Source of the DNA: Vicinamibacteria bacterium
GTDB lineage: Bacteria; Acidobacteriota; Vicinamibacteria; Fen-336; JAGNNV01
Length of the DNA stretch: 6,116 nucleotides
Direction: 5' to 3'
Assembly: GCA_016650185.1 (NCBI GenBank)
Contig: JAENWE010000493.1
Coordinates: forward strand, 1 to 6,116
This document shows, in pieces, positions 1-6,116 of the stretch (position 1 is the stretch's first letter; every line of letters begins with the position of its first letter). Made by a program: the position numbers and the translations under genes. The notes under the pieces are model-generated. The model was not told the DNA's origin. It searched no databases and saw only the letters and a list, made by a program, of their open reading frames with translations.

Positions 1-629
1 GTGATATGGCAGATCAGAATGACCTTGGTCTTCGCGGTGACGTTCTTGACGAACCGCTCGTACAGATCGTCCATCGAAGGCGCGGGCACCGGAAATGAGA
101 ACTGCTTCAGAACCACGCCGTCGCGACGCTCGCGCTGCTTCCAGGCGGTGATCATGCGCGGGTAATCCTGATTCGTGGTCAGAATCTCGTCGCCCGCCTT
201 CAAGTCAAGGCCCATGATGCAGATCTCAAGCGACTCGCTGGCGTTTCGGGTGATCGCCATTTCCTCGGGATCACAGCCAAACTCCAGGGCCAGGTCGCGG
301 CGGACGCCTTCAATGCCCGGCTCGAGCTGTTGCCACATATTGTAGGCGGGCGCCTGATTCGACTGTTCGAGATAGCGCTGCAAAGCGTCCATCACCACTC
401 GCGGCGACGGGCAAACGCCGCCGTTGTTCAGATTGATCATGGTCCGGTCGAGGGAAAAAGCGCCCTGAATCTCGCGCCAATAGTCTTCGTTATTGGCCAT
501 CTCGCCGGCCCCCGCGCGGCCCGCGGCGGACCCAGCGGCCTGGACCACGTCCAGTGCCCGGTCCCGAAACGCCACCGCGGCGGCCGAAGCGGCCCCCACT
601 CTCGAGAGAAACGCGCGCCTTGTGGCCAT
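1..629 (-). CDS. Tat-exported class V aminotransferase family protein (PLP-dependent), N-terminal part only
   Basis: The gene starts at ATG 629 on the minus strand and runs off the left edge, leaving 209 codons. An AGGAGG ribosome-binding site at 640-635 lies 5 nt before the ATG. The first residues, MATRRAFLSR, are a twin-arginine (Tat) motif followed by an Ala-rich hydrophobic stretch (residues 11-21), so the protein is probably exported folded. From about residue 50 it matches the fold-type I, class V aminotransferase group related to isopenicillin-N epimerase and cysteine desulfurases: the NLNNGG entry motif (66-71), PSPRVV (74-79), and TRNASES (127-133), the segment that in this family contacts the cofactor phosphate. 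The Schiff-base lysine would lie in the missing part. Tat export suits an enzyme that must load PLP in the cytoplasm. The substrate cannot be told. A neighbouring plus-strand gene is transcribed divergently across a 159-bp gap in which I see no convincing -35/-10 pair. Confidence 0.88.
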   Translation of the reverse strand, partial: MATRRAFLSRVGAASAAAVAFRDRALDVVQAAGSAAGRAGAGEMANNEDYWREIQGAFSLDRTMINLNNGGVCPSPRVVMDALQRYLEQSNQAPAYNMWQQLEPGIEGVRRDLALEFGCDPEEMAITRNASESLEICIMGLDLKAGDEILTTNQDYPRMITAWKQRERRDGVVLKQFSFPVPAPSMDDLYERFVKNVTAKTKVILICHI

Positions 630-788
630 GCCGGCCTCCTCTTGGTCGAACGATCTGTTATGGCCTCGCCGGGCCCAACTTCGCCGGACTATCGATCACC
701 ACTCGTGCGGAGCATAAGTCCTGGGAATCCCGTTCGGGCCGGTGAGGACCGATTTCAATCAGGAGGGCGACGAGACTAGGATTCAGGG

Positions 789-1799
789 ATGGTCGCCTCC
801 GCCTCAAGAAGAACACCCTCGGCGATTGACGCCTTGGGCGAGGGAATCTCCCACATGCGGGAGAAGCTGTTCCCATTCAGTTTCGTCGGCTGGCTCACCC
901 TGGGTTTCGTGAGCCTCCTGGAAAGCTGCGGCTCGGGAAGCGGCGGGGGCGGGGGGATCCAGAACCGACTAGGAAAGTCTGGAGGAGCCTCGGGATCGAT
1001 CGGAGACCCGATCCGGGCCATTGAGGGAGCGTTCAACTGGATCGCCGACCACATGATCCTGTTCGTGGGCGGCCTCATGGTCGTGATGCTGGTCTCGCTT
1101 CTGTTCATGTGGCTGCGCTCGCGCACCATCTTTGTCTACATCGATGACGTCGCCACGGGCCGCTTCGATCTGGTCCGACCCTGGGGCCAGCACGGGGCGC
1201 TTGCCGATTCGTTTTTCGGCCTGAGCCTGGTCGTCCAGGGGACCGCCTTCATCGTCATCGTTCTGATCGTGGGCCTTGGCACCCTGTTCGTGGTCTGGGC
1301 CCGGGCTCAGGCGTGGGCCGTGGGCGTGATCCTCATGGGCGTCATCCCCATCGGCTTCATCTTCGTGCTGGCCCTTATCACCGCGGCCCTCCTCGACATG
1401 GCTCTGCGGGATTTCATCGCTCCCATTCAGATCTCAAGGAATCTGGGATCCCAGGCGGCCGGAGGGGTGCTCCTGTCGATGGTGTCCGGAAATCCAGGCC
1501 TTTTCATCGGCTATGCGCTCCTCAAATTCCTGGTGGGCATCGGGATCGGAATTGTGCTCTTCATCGGAGTGTGCCTCACCTGCTGTATCGGCGCGCTTCC
1601 TCTGGTGAACCAGACGCTCTTCCAGCCGATCTATTACGCCGAACGCGCGTGGTCGCTCAAGCTCCTGGCCCAGATGGGGGATGATGTCGCGGGGACGCTT
1701 CTTCCCCCTCCCTCCGGCTCTCGCTACGACGACCCGGGCGACGCGCCGACCGGACCCATTAACCTGTCTGAAGTCAATCTGGACGAGCCTCAGGTGTAG
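789..1799 (+). CDS. Polytopic membrane protein, DUF7544-like, function unknown
   Basis: A 336-residue integral membrane protein. Hydrophobic segments lie at about 28-45, 89-109, 145-171, 176-204 and 238-273 (the last could be one long or two short helices). A glycine-serine-rich linker with five consecutive glycines follows the first segment (48-56). The tail (about 300-336) is Pro/Asp-rich and hydrophilic. Layout and motifs resemble the uncharacterised DUF7544 family: a PFSFVGWLTLGF-type first segment, the Gly-rich loop, RDFIAPI (207-213) and the Cys motif CLTCCIGALP (262-271). I know no biochemical role for the family. An in-frame TAG at 777-779 limits the start. ATG 789 has poor Shine-Dalgarno spacing (AGGAGG at 761-766 is too far). 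ATG 855 has GAGGGA about 9 nt upstream, but starting there would remove residues 11-22 (SAIDALGEGISH), which resemble the start of relatives as I recall them, so I keep 789. The stop lies 3 nt before a strong hairpin. Confidence 0.8.
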   Translation: MVASASRRTPSAIDALGEGISHMREKLFPFSFVGWLTLGFVSLLESCGSGSGGGGGIQNRLGKSGGASGSIGDPIRAIEGAFNWIADHMILFVGGLMVVMLVSLLFMWLRSRTIFVYIDDVATGRFDLVRPWGQHGALADSFFGLSLVVQGTAFIVIVLIVGLGTLFVVWARAQAWAVGVILMGVIPIGFIFVLALITAALLDMALRDFIAPIQISRNLGSQAAGGVLLSMVSGNPGLFIGYALLKFLVGIGIGIVLFIGVCLTCCIGALPLVNQTLFQPIYYAERAWSLKLLAQMGDDVAGTLLPPPSGSRYDDPGDAPTGPINLSEVNLDEPQV

Positions 1800-1802
1800 C
1801 AG

Positions 1803-1853
1803 CCCGTGGTGAAAGTCGGGTTGCGTCGGAAGCAACCGGACTTTCACCACGGG
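1803..1853. terminator. Long hairpin between convergent genes, likely bidirectional terminator
   Basis: A perfect 15-bp inverted repeat (1803-1817 with 1839-1853) encloses, after one G-G mismatch (1818/1838), a further 6-bp stem (1819-1824 with 1832-1837) and a 7-nt loop. It begins 3 nt after the stop of the membrane-protein gene and ends 3 nt short of the stop of the convergent DUF885 gene, so it fills nearly the whole 57-bp gap. No T-tract follows on either strand, so classical intrinsic termination is not shown. Termination helped by the stem, or protection of the mRNA 3' ends, is the inferred role. Confidence 0.75.
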
Positions 1854-1856
1854 ACG

Positions 1857-3554
1857 CTAGCGCAGTTCCGAAGCGATGAGGGCCACCGGCATCATGCCGG
1901 CGGCGTGGAACTCGTCAAAGAAGCGGCGCAGAGAAAACGAGTTGCCCTGCGTGTGCGCCAGATTCCCGAGCAGCTCCTCGATCTGGAGCTTCCCGGTCAG
2001 GTAGCTCGTCCCATAGCCCGGCTGCTGCAAATAGAGCTGCTGTTCCCCCCAGTTGGTCGAGCCGTCCTCCCGCAGCCAGCCGCGCGGGGTATTGATGTGG
2101 GCGAAATGGCGCGCTTCGTCGACGGTCAACTCGCCGCTGTGGACCTTGAGGCCGGCGAGGCCGCGGGCTGCTCGGTTGGCCACCAGGATGTAAACGAGTT
2201 CGCGCGAACGCGGCCGGTCATTGAACAGTCCTGCTCCCATGAGTATCTCTTCGGTGGCCGTGGCCAGACCCTCGGCGCGACCATCCCAGATGTTGTAGAG
2301 CGACGGCGTCTGGCGAATGATGCTCTCGTGGGGCTCGTGCTTCGCGCGGGCGCGGTCGAACCAGTGGGTCCCGTGGCAACGCATGACCCGCGGATCACGG
2401 AACTCGATCTGGGCGAAGAAGTCCCGTTCATTCGGGGCCTGGAAGCCGCCCTCCCGCTCGCGCAGCGCCTGATCCATCCAGGGCTTGACCGCCATCACGT
2501 TGTTCGTCTCGAGGAACTTCATGAAGTCGGTCACGCCCTGGCCGAAGAGACGATGGAGTTCTTCGGCGTTGTCGATGGGCGCCAGGGCAGGCAGCCGCTG
2601 ATTGTCGTTCTCGACCAGGGCGAGGTAAGCCCGGGCCCGTGAGAGCTCGCGCTCCATCAGAAGAACTTCATCGGCGAAGGTATAAGGACTCAAGTGCACG
2701 TGGCGCATGTACCAGTTGTAGTTCTCGATACCGACGCCGGCCCGGCCCTTCTTTTGAGGCAAACGGTCCTTGAGCCAGGTCCCGAACGCGTCGAAGGCCG
2801 CGGCGCCCTTCATCGCGTCGCTCGCGAGTTCCGGATGGGCCGCTCGGGCCCCCGCCGCGAACTCCTCCAGAATCCGTTTCTGGGCGGCGGCGTTCCGAAT
2901 GCCGATGGCCCACAAATCCCGAACATCCCCGATCAGATTCAGCCGGGCCTGATCGAGAACCCGAGGAATAACGGAGAGGCGAGCCCGCAGCCTCGAGACA
3001 TCCGCGGCGGCCAAGGGCGGAAGGTACGCCCACAGATCGGTGGCGGCCAGGTGAACGGGGCCTTCGCGGGCCGGAACGTCGCTTTCTCCGTCCAGGGCCA
3101 GCACATAGAACGACGGATCGGTCGCCCAAGGCTTCAACACGCGATGATCGAAGTCGAGGCCGTTGAACTCGGCCTCGACGATCTTGTAGTCGTTGCGCGC
3201 GGCGAGCGGCCAGGCCGCGGTATTCATGGCTTGAAGACGCGGCCTCCAGACCCCGGTCAGGGCCGCATGCTGGACCGTCATCGCCTTCGCGGTGTAGTCG
3301 GGCACACCGTCGAGCACGGTCGGCCTCTGGAATTCGCGCCATTCCTGGAAGAAGGCGACAAGGTCCTGATGAGTGCTGGTCATGGCCTGAGGGTTCTCCT
3401 TTGTTGGGAAAGGTGGCGTGACGGCCGAGGCGGACACGAGAGCGGCGGCGGTGATCACGACAATCAAGAAATTCATGAGCGGTCCAAATACTCCCTTGAA
3501 TGGTTGCGAAGGCACACTACCCTTTTTGGGCCGGACCTCGGTCAAAGGTCCCAT
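1857..3554 (-). CDS. DUF885 family protein, probably exported, with altered metal-site motif
   Basis: A 565-residue protein of the DUF885 family, whose usual members are predicted zinc peptidases with an HExxPGHH-type motif followed by EGWALY. Numbering from ATG 3554: hydrophobic export segment about 28-44 ending in SASA; GIENYNWYMR (275-284), the equivalent of the family GxxxY helix; MRCHGTHWFD (391-400); HEPHE (406-410); RAEGLA (426-431), apparently the EGWALY counterpart; then a typical family C-terminus with an RAARGLAGLKVH helix, a PGYGTSYLTGK segment and an RRFFDEFHAAGMMPVAL end. The canonical HExxPGHH is absent, so peptidase activity is uncertain. Start choice: ATG 3554 has GGAGTG 6 nt upstream (3566-3561) and gives a long n-region with R8, K10, K11 and K20. 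ATG 3476 would give a shorter signal peptide (539 residues) but with no positive charge before the hydrophobic core and a weak ribosome-binding site. The gene is transcribed divergently from the Deg protease and convergently with the membrane-protein gene. Confidence 0.85.
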   Translation of the reverse strand: MGPLTEVRPKKGSVPSQPFKGVFGPLMNFLIVVITAAALVSASAVTPPFPTKENPQAMTSTHQDLVAFFQEWREFQRPTVLDGVPDYTAKAMTVQHAALTGVWRPRLQAMNTAAWPLAARNDYKIVEAEFNGLDFDHRVLKPWATDPSFYVLALDGESDVPAREGPVHLAATDLWAYLPPLAAADVSRLRARLSVIPRVLDQARLNLIGDVRDLWAIGIRNAAAQKRILEEFAAGARAAHPELASDAMKGAAAFDAFGTWLKDRLPQKKGRAGVGIENYNWYMRHVHLSPYTFADEVLLMERELSRARAYLALVENDNQRLPALAPIDNAEELHRLFGQGVTDFMKFLETNNVMAVKPWMDQALREREGGFQAPNERDFFAQIEFRDPRVMRCHGTHWFDRARAKHEPHESIIRQTPSLYNIWDGRAEGLATATEEILMGAGLFNDRPRSRELVYILVANRAARGLAGLKVHSGELTVDEARHFAHINTPRGWLREDGSTNWGEQQLYLQQPGYGTSYLTGKLQIEELLGNLAHTQGNSFSLRRFFDEFHAAGMMPVALIASELR

Positions 3555-3605
3555 CGTCTACACTCCGCAAGCGGCGTCTCGGCTCTGGGGGTGGCCGCAG
3601 GTTTG

Positions 3606-3619
3606 GCGTCAAATGACGC
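3606..3619. promoter_or_regulatory. 14-bp palindrome between divergent genes, candidate operator
   Basis: GCGTCA-AA-TGACGC is a perfect inverted repeat (6-bp arms, 2-nt spacer) in the gap between the DUF885 and protease starts, centred about 58 nt from ATG 3554 and about 40 nt from ATG 3653. The position would suit a dimeric regulator acting on either gene. I cannot assign a regulator family, and no clear -35/-10 pair flanks it. Such a short repeat can also occur by chance. Confidence 0.3.
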
Positions 3620-3652
3620 GGGCTTGGGCCCGAGTGGATGGAGAGTGTGCGC

Positions 3653-5170
3653 ATGAGACGAACGGTGATGACGGCGATTCTGATCGCATCGGCAGGGGGT
3701 CTGGCTGAGGCTCAGAACGAGGCGGCGGGACTTGAGAACTCGGTGGTCAAGGTCTTCTCATCAATGCGCTACCCGGATCCCTACAAACCCTGGACCAAGC
3801 AGGCGCCCACCGAAGCCACGGGAAGCGGAGTCGTGATCTCCGGCAACCGAATCCTCACGAACGCTCACGTGGTCATGTACGCGAGCGAGGTTCAGATCCG
3901 GGCAAATCAGTCAGGCAACAAACTGACCGCGCGCGTGGAGACCCTGGCCCGGGATATGGATCTTGCCATCCTGAAGCTCGAGGACAGCGCCTTTTTCGCC
4001 GATCACCCGCCCCTTGGTTGCGGCAGCACCCTGCCGGAGATCAAGGATGCGGTCATGGCCTTCGGTTATCCGGTGGGGGGCGACAGTCTCTCCGTGACCA
4101 AGGGAATTGTTTCGCGAATCGACTTCGCGCCTTATGGGTACGATCCGGGCGGGACCGGCACCGCGGGCCTCCGGATCCAGGTGGACGCCGCCATCAACCC
4201 CGGCAACAGCGGCGGGCCGGCGGTGGTGGGCGACAAGATGATCGGTCTCGCCTTCTCGTCGCTCGGGGGGGCGCAGAACATCAGCTACATCATTCCGTGC
4301 GCCGAGATCGAGCCCTATCTGGCCGATGTGGCCGATGGCCGATACGACGGAAAACCGGTCCTGACCGATCGCCTGCAGACTCTCGAGAACGCGGCCCTGC
4401 GAACCTTCCTGCGTCTGCCGAAGGAGACGCAAGGGATCGTGGTGGACGAGCCGAAGGACGATCCCGCAGGCGCGGGGCTCCGGAAGTGGGACGTCATCAC
4501 GAAGATCGGAACCAGCAACGTGGACGATCAGGGCATGGTGAGACTCGGCTCCAACTCTCGGGTGGGCTTTCAATATCTCGTCCAGAGCACGGCGAAGGGC
4601 GGCAAGGTGCCCCTCACGGTGGTTCGGGATTCCAAGACCGTTCAACTCGATCTCGCCGTGAAGGCGGCTGAACCAGGGCTCATTCCAAGCCTGGACGGCG
4701 AGTACCCCTCGTATTTTGTTTACGGCCCCCTCGTCTTTTCGAACGCCAGCATGGAATATGTAAGCGGCTTCCTGCGCAACAACGGAATGGGCAACATGCT
4801 GGGCGTGATGACGAGTTCTCTGGTCAAACGAATGCTCGACAAGCCGGCTTTCCCGGGCGAAAGTCTGGTCGTGGTCGCGGCGCCGTTCTTCCCTCATCGC
4901 CTCTCCCAGGGTTACTCCAACCCGATGGGACTGGTGCTGAGGAAATTGAACGGCACGCCGGTCACGAGCCTTGTCCATCTGGTCGAGATGCTGCGCGACC
5001 AGACCGCTGAGTTCGTAACCCTGGAGTTCGAGGGAGTGTTCACCGAGACCCTGGTGTTCTCTCACAAGGAGGTTCTCTCCGCCACGGAGGCCATCCTGAC
5101 CGACAATGGGGTGCGCAGTCAGGGTTCGGCGGATACACTCGCGATCTGGAACGCGAAGCCGGCGCCTTAG
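3653..5170 (+). CDS. Exported Deg/HtrA-type serine protease, Deg10-like
   Basis: A 505-residue trypsin-like (S1C) serine protease. Residues 1-20 (MRRTVMTAILIAS..., ending AEA) form a signal peptide, placing it in the periplasm or outside. The protease domain covers about 27-225 with the complete catalytic triad: H72 in TNAHVV, D103 in DMDLAIL and S186 in GNSGGP, plus GSGVVIS (57-63). A PDZ-like domain follows at about 258-340, starting at GIVV (261-264). The C-terminal part (about 344-505) has EYPSYFVYGPLVF and a second PDZ-like unit (about 400-475, GYSNPMG then a KLNGTPV turn). This layout resembles plant/bacterial Deg9/Deg10-type proteases more than E. coli DegP. Start: ATG 3653 has GGAGAG 7 nt upstream (3640-3645) and places the Arg pair at the N-terminus. 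The in-frame ATG 3638 would add five residues but has a weaker site. A small YggL-family gene follows 17 nt after the stop. Likely role, by family: degradation or quality control of envelope proteins. Confidence 0.92.
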   Translation: MRRTVMTAILIASAGGLAEAQNEAAGLENSVVKVFSSMRYPDPYKPWTKQAPTEATGSGVVISGNRILTNAHVVMYASEVQIRANQSGNKLTARVETLARDMDLAILKLEDSAFFADHPPLGCGSTLPEIKDAVMAFGYPVGGDSLSVTKGIVSRIDFAPYGYDPGGTGTAGLRIQVDAAINPGNSGGPAVVGDKMIGLAFSSLGGAQNISYIIPCAEIEPYLADVADGRYDGKPVLTDRLQTLENAALRTFLRLPKETQGIVVDEPKDDPAGAGLRKWDVITKIGTSNVDDQGMVRLGSNSRVGFQYLVQSTAKGGKVPLTVVRDSKTVQLDLAVKAAEPGLIPSLDGEYPSYFVYGPLVFSNASMEYVSGFLRNNGMGNMLGVMTSSLVKRMLDKPAFPGESLVVVAAPFFPHRLSQGYSNPMGLVLRKLNGTPVTSLVHLVEMLRDQTAEFVTLEFEGVFTETLVFSHKEVLSATEAILTDNGVRSQGSADTLAIWNAKPAP

Positions 5171-5187
5171 CGCCGGAGGTCGATCTC

Positions 5188-5490
5188 ATGCGAAAGCGAC
5201 TCAGGAAGAAGCGGGAGGAAGGCGAGTTCGCGGGATACTCGTTCGGCGTGTCCTATGTACTCGACGATGTTTCGAGCCAACGCGCGAACGAATTCCTGGA
5301 CCGCTTCGTGGAGAATGCCATCGAACCAAACGGACTGGAATGCCACGGGGCCCGGTGGGACCGGGAGTGGGATTTTCGGGTGGCCCGAGCCGACGACTCC
5401 AAGCCCTCGGCCGCCCAGCGCGCGGCGGTGATTGAGTGGCTCAAAAGTCGGAAAGAGGTCTCGCGGTTCAACGTCGAGGAGTTGTCGTAG
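5188..5490 (+). CDS. yggL: YggL-family (DUF469) small ribosome-associated protein
   Basis: A 100-residue basic-N-terminus protein resembling E. coli YggL (108 residues), described as a 50S-subunit-binding protein. Shared features: the N-terminal RLRKK cluster (4-8), an EFAGYSFGV-like segment (13-21; EFQELGFSV in E. coli), IEPNGLECHG (45-54; IEPNKLAFDG in E. coli), and a C-terminal helix with AAVIEWLKSRKEV (about 79-91). It lacks the last C-terminal residues of the E. coli protein. GGAGGT (5175-5180) lies 7 nt before the ATG. The gene starts 17 nt after the protease stop on the same strand, so the two are probably co-transcribed. The protein should be cytoplasmic, unlike its exported neighbour. 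Family membership is judged by eye from these motifs, and the cellular role in this lineage is unknown. Confidence 0.8.
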   Translation: MRKRLRKKREEGEFAGYSFGVSYVLDDVSSQRANEFLDRFVENAIEPNGLECHGARWDREWDFRVARADDSKPSAAQRAAVIEWLKSRKEVSRFNVEELS

Positions 5491-5585
5491 CTGCTATCCA
5501 GGGGAACCCCGCCGCCTGAGCGTCTTTCATCGCCGGCCTCGTCCTTAGGATCAGCGGGCGTATATTGAGGTCCGGAGGGCCCCGA

Positions 5586-5939
5586 ATGAAGACCACCGAA
5601 CGCCAAGCTGGCGACATCACGATTCTCGACGTACAGGGCCGGATCATGTTTGGCGACGGCGAGGACGGTTTCCGCGACGCGGTGACGAAAACGATCGAGT
5701 CCGGACGCGTGAAGCTCGTTATCAATATGGCTGAGGTGCCCTTTGTGGATTCGGCAGGTCTGAGCCAGTTGATCCGGACCTACGTGACCACCGGCAAAAG
5801 AGGAGGTCAGATGAAGTTGCTCAACCTCACGAAAAGAGTCCGGGAGCTCCTGACCATCACCAAACTGCTCACGGTCTTGGAGGAGTTCGAGTCCGAAGAG
5901 GAGGCGGTCGCGAGTTTCGGAGAGATGTCTCTTCCGTAA
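5586..5939 (+). CDS. STAS-domain anti-sigma factor antagonist (SpoIIAA/RsbV type)
   Basis: A 117-residue single STAS domain. It opens with an ITILDVQGRIMFG strand-turn (11-23) and carries the family signature VPFVDSAGL (51-59), where S56, directly after D55, occupies the position that SpoIIAA/RsbV proteins have phosphorylated by a partner HPK-like kinase. MKLLNLTKRVRELLTITKLLTVLEEFESEEEAV supplies the later strand and helices. In the known systems the unphosphorylated antagonist binds the anti-sigma kinase and frees a sigma factor; in other bacteria such solo STAS proteins act in different partner-switching circuits. No kinase, phosphatase or sigma factor gene lies in the window, so the partner is unknown. 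ATG 5586 is chosen for its GGAGGG site at 5574-5579 (6-nt spacing); a TTG at 5565 is in frame but would overlap that site. It follows yggL by 95 bp on the same strand and may have its own promoter. Confidence 0.9.
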   Translation: MKTTERQAGDITILDVQGRIMFGDGEDGFRDAVTKTIESGRVKLVINMAEVPFVDSAGLSQLIRTYVTTGKRGGQMKLLNLTKRVRELLTITKLLTVLEEFESEEEAVASFGEMSLP

Positions 5940-5950
5940 CGACTCCGGGG

Positions 5951-5978
5951 CGGGCCGACGGATTTCTCGTCAAACCCG
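5951..5978 (+). terminator. Weak hairpin after the STAS gene, possible terminator
   Basis: CGGG (5951-5954) pairs with CCCG (5975-5978), and inside it GACG (5957-5960) pairs with CGTC (5968-5971) around a 7-nt loop, starting 11 nt after the STAS stop. The two short stems are separated by an internal loop and no T-tract follows, so this is only a suggestion. Confidence 0.25.
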
Positions 5979-6051
5979 AGGGACCTATCCGCCGCTGCCA
6001 AGAAACCCACGCCAGAACGGACATTTCAGGCACTTTCCCGTCACTGTGAGC

Positions 6052-6091
6052 CGTGGACGGACTCCGTCCGTGACTTTGGGGAGAAACCCCA
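6052..6091. repeat. Two adjacent small inverted repeats in the right-hand non-coding tail
   Basis: GGACGG-ACT-CCGTCC (6055-6069) is a 6-bp stem with a 3-nt loop, extendable to 6052-6072 with two wobble pairs and one C-G pair. TGGGG-AGAAA-CCCCA (6077-6091) is a 5-bp stem with a 5-nt loop. Neither is followed by a T-tract. The 177 bases after the STAS stop (5940-6116) otherwise hold nothing I can support. A plus-strand frame stays open to the edge from GTG 6046, and a minus-strand frame enters from the edge and stops at 5985-5987, but neither shows a ribosome-binding site or a recognisable protein. Confidence 0.4.
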
Positions 6092-6116
6092 CCACCGTCA
6101 TCGCGAAGGACCCGGA

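Noticed and set aside
1313..1684. Second plus-strand frame inside the membrane-protein gene
   Set aside because: Its product is Arg/His/Pro-rich, typical of an out-of-frame reading of GC-rich DNA, whereas the main frame encodes clear membrane helices.
2694..3656. 320-residue plus-strand open frame antisense to the DUF885 gene
   Set aside because: It overlaps a well-supported family member on the other strand and has no recognisable motif of its own. The same applies to the 278-residue plus-strand frame at 1806-2642.
3911..5065. 384-residue minus-strand open frame antisense to the Deg protease
   Set aside because: It is a shadow of a GC-rich coding region. The plus-strand frame has a full catalytic triad and signal peptide, while the antisense product is His/Arg-rich with no recognisable domain.
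5506..5515. GGGGAACCCC as a terminator after yggL
   Set aside because: A 2-nt loop is too small for a stable hairpin and there is no T-tract.
5561..5566. TATATT as a -10 element for the STAS gene
   Set aside because: No -35-like hexamer lies 16-18 nt upstream, and transcription from it would start inside the ribosome-binding site.
5985..6116. Minus-strand open frame entering from the right edge, ending at 5987-5985, with a CLKC pair near its end
   Set aside because: There are only 43 codons, with no family resemblance and no way to see its upstream part. Chance openness in GC-rich DNA is as likely as a real gene end.
6046..6116. Possible GTG-started gene running off the right edge on the plus strand
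   Set aside because: There is no ribosome-binding site at proper spacing, and a small hairpin lies inside the would-be first codons; too short to recognise.

Overview
The window reads as a chromosomal segment of a GC-rich, Gram-negative-type environmental bacterium. The mix of families points away from the well-studied model species: a glycine-rich DUF7544-like membrane protein, a Tat-exported class V aminotransferase, a DUF885 protein and a Deg10-like protease. Such combinations are common in Acidobacteriota, Gemmatimonadota, Planctomycetota and relatives. This placement is inference from family content only; no rRNA or other taxonomic marker is present.

Layout from left to right: (1) the N-terminal 209 codons of a Tat-signal class V aminotransferase on the minus strand, running off the left edge; (2) a 159-bp divergent gap; (3) a plus-strand polytopic membrane protein (789-1799); (4) a long perfect-stem hairpin filling the 57-bp gap between convergent genes; (5) a minus-strand DUF885 protein with an N-terminal hydrophobic export signal and a non-standard metal-site region (3554-1857); (6) a second divergent gap holding a 14-bp palindrome; (7) a plus-strand exported trypsin-like Deg/HtrA protease (3653-5170); (8) 17 nt later, a small YggL-family (DUF469) protein (5188-5490); (9) a stand-alone STAS domain protein of the anti-sigma-factor-antagonist type (5586-5939); (10) a 177-bp tail with small inverted repeats but no supported gene.

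The gene order alternates in strand (minus, plus, minus, plus-plus-plus), so the only likely operon is protease-yggL, possibly with the STAS gene 95 bp downstream. Several products act at or beyond the inner membrane (aminotransferase, membrane protein, DUF885 protein, Deg protease). Nothing in the sequence ties them into one pathway. I found no mobile element, CRISPR array, tRNA, rRNA, phage gene or defence module, and no convincing new multi-gene system. The points most worth following are the altered metal-binding motif of the DUF885 protein, the unusual C-terminal half of the protease together with its YggL neighbour, and the intergenic hairpin.
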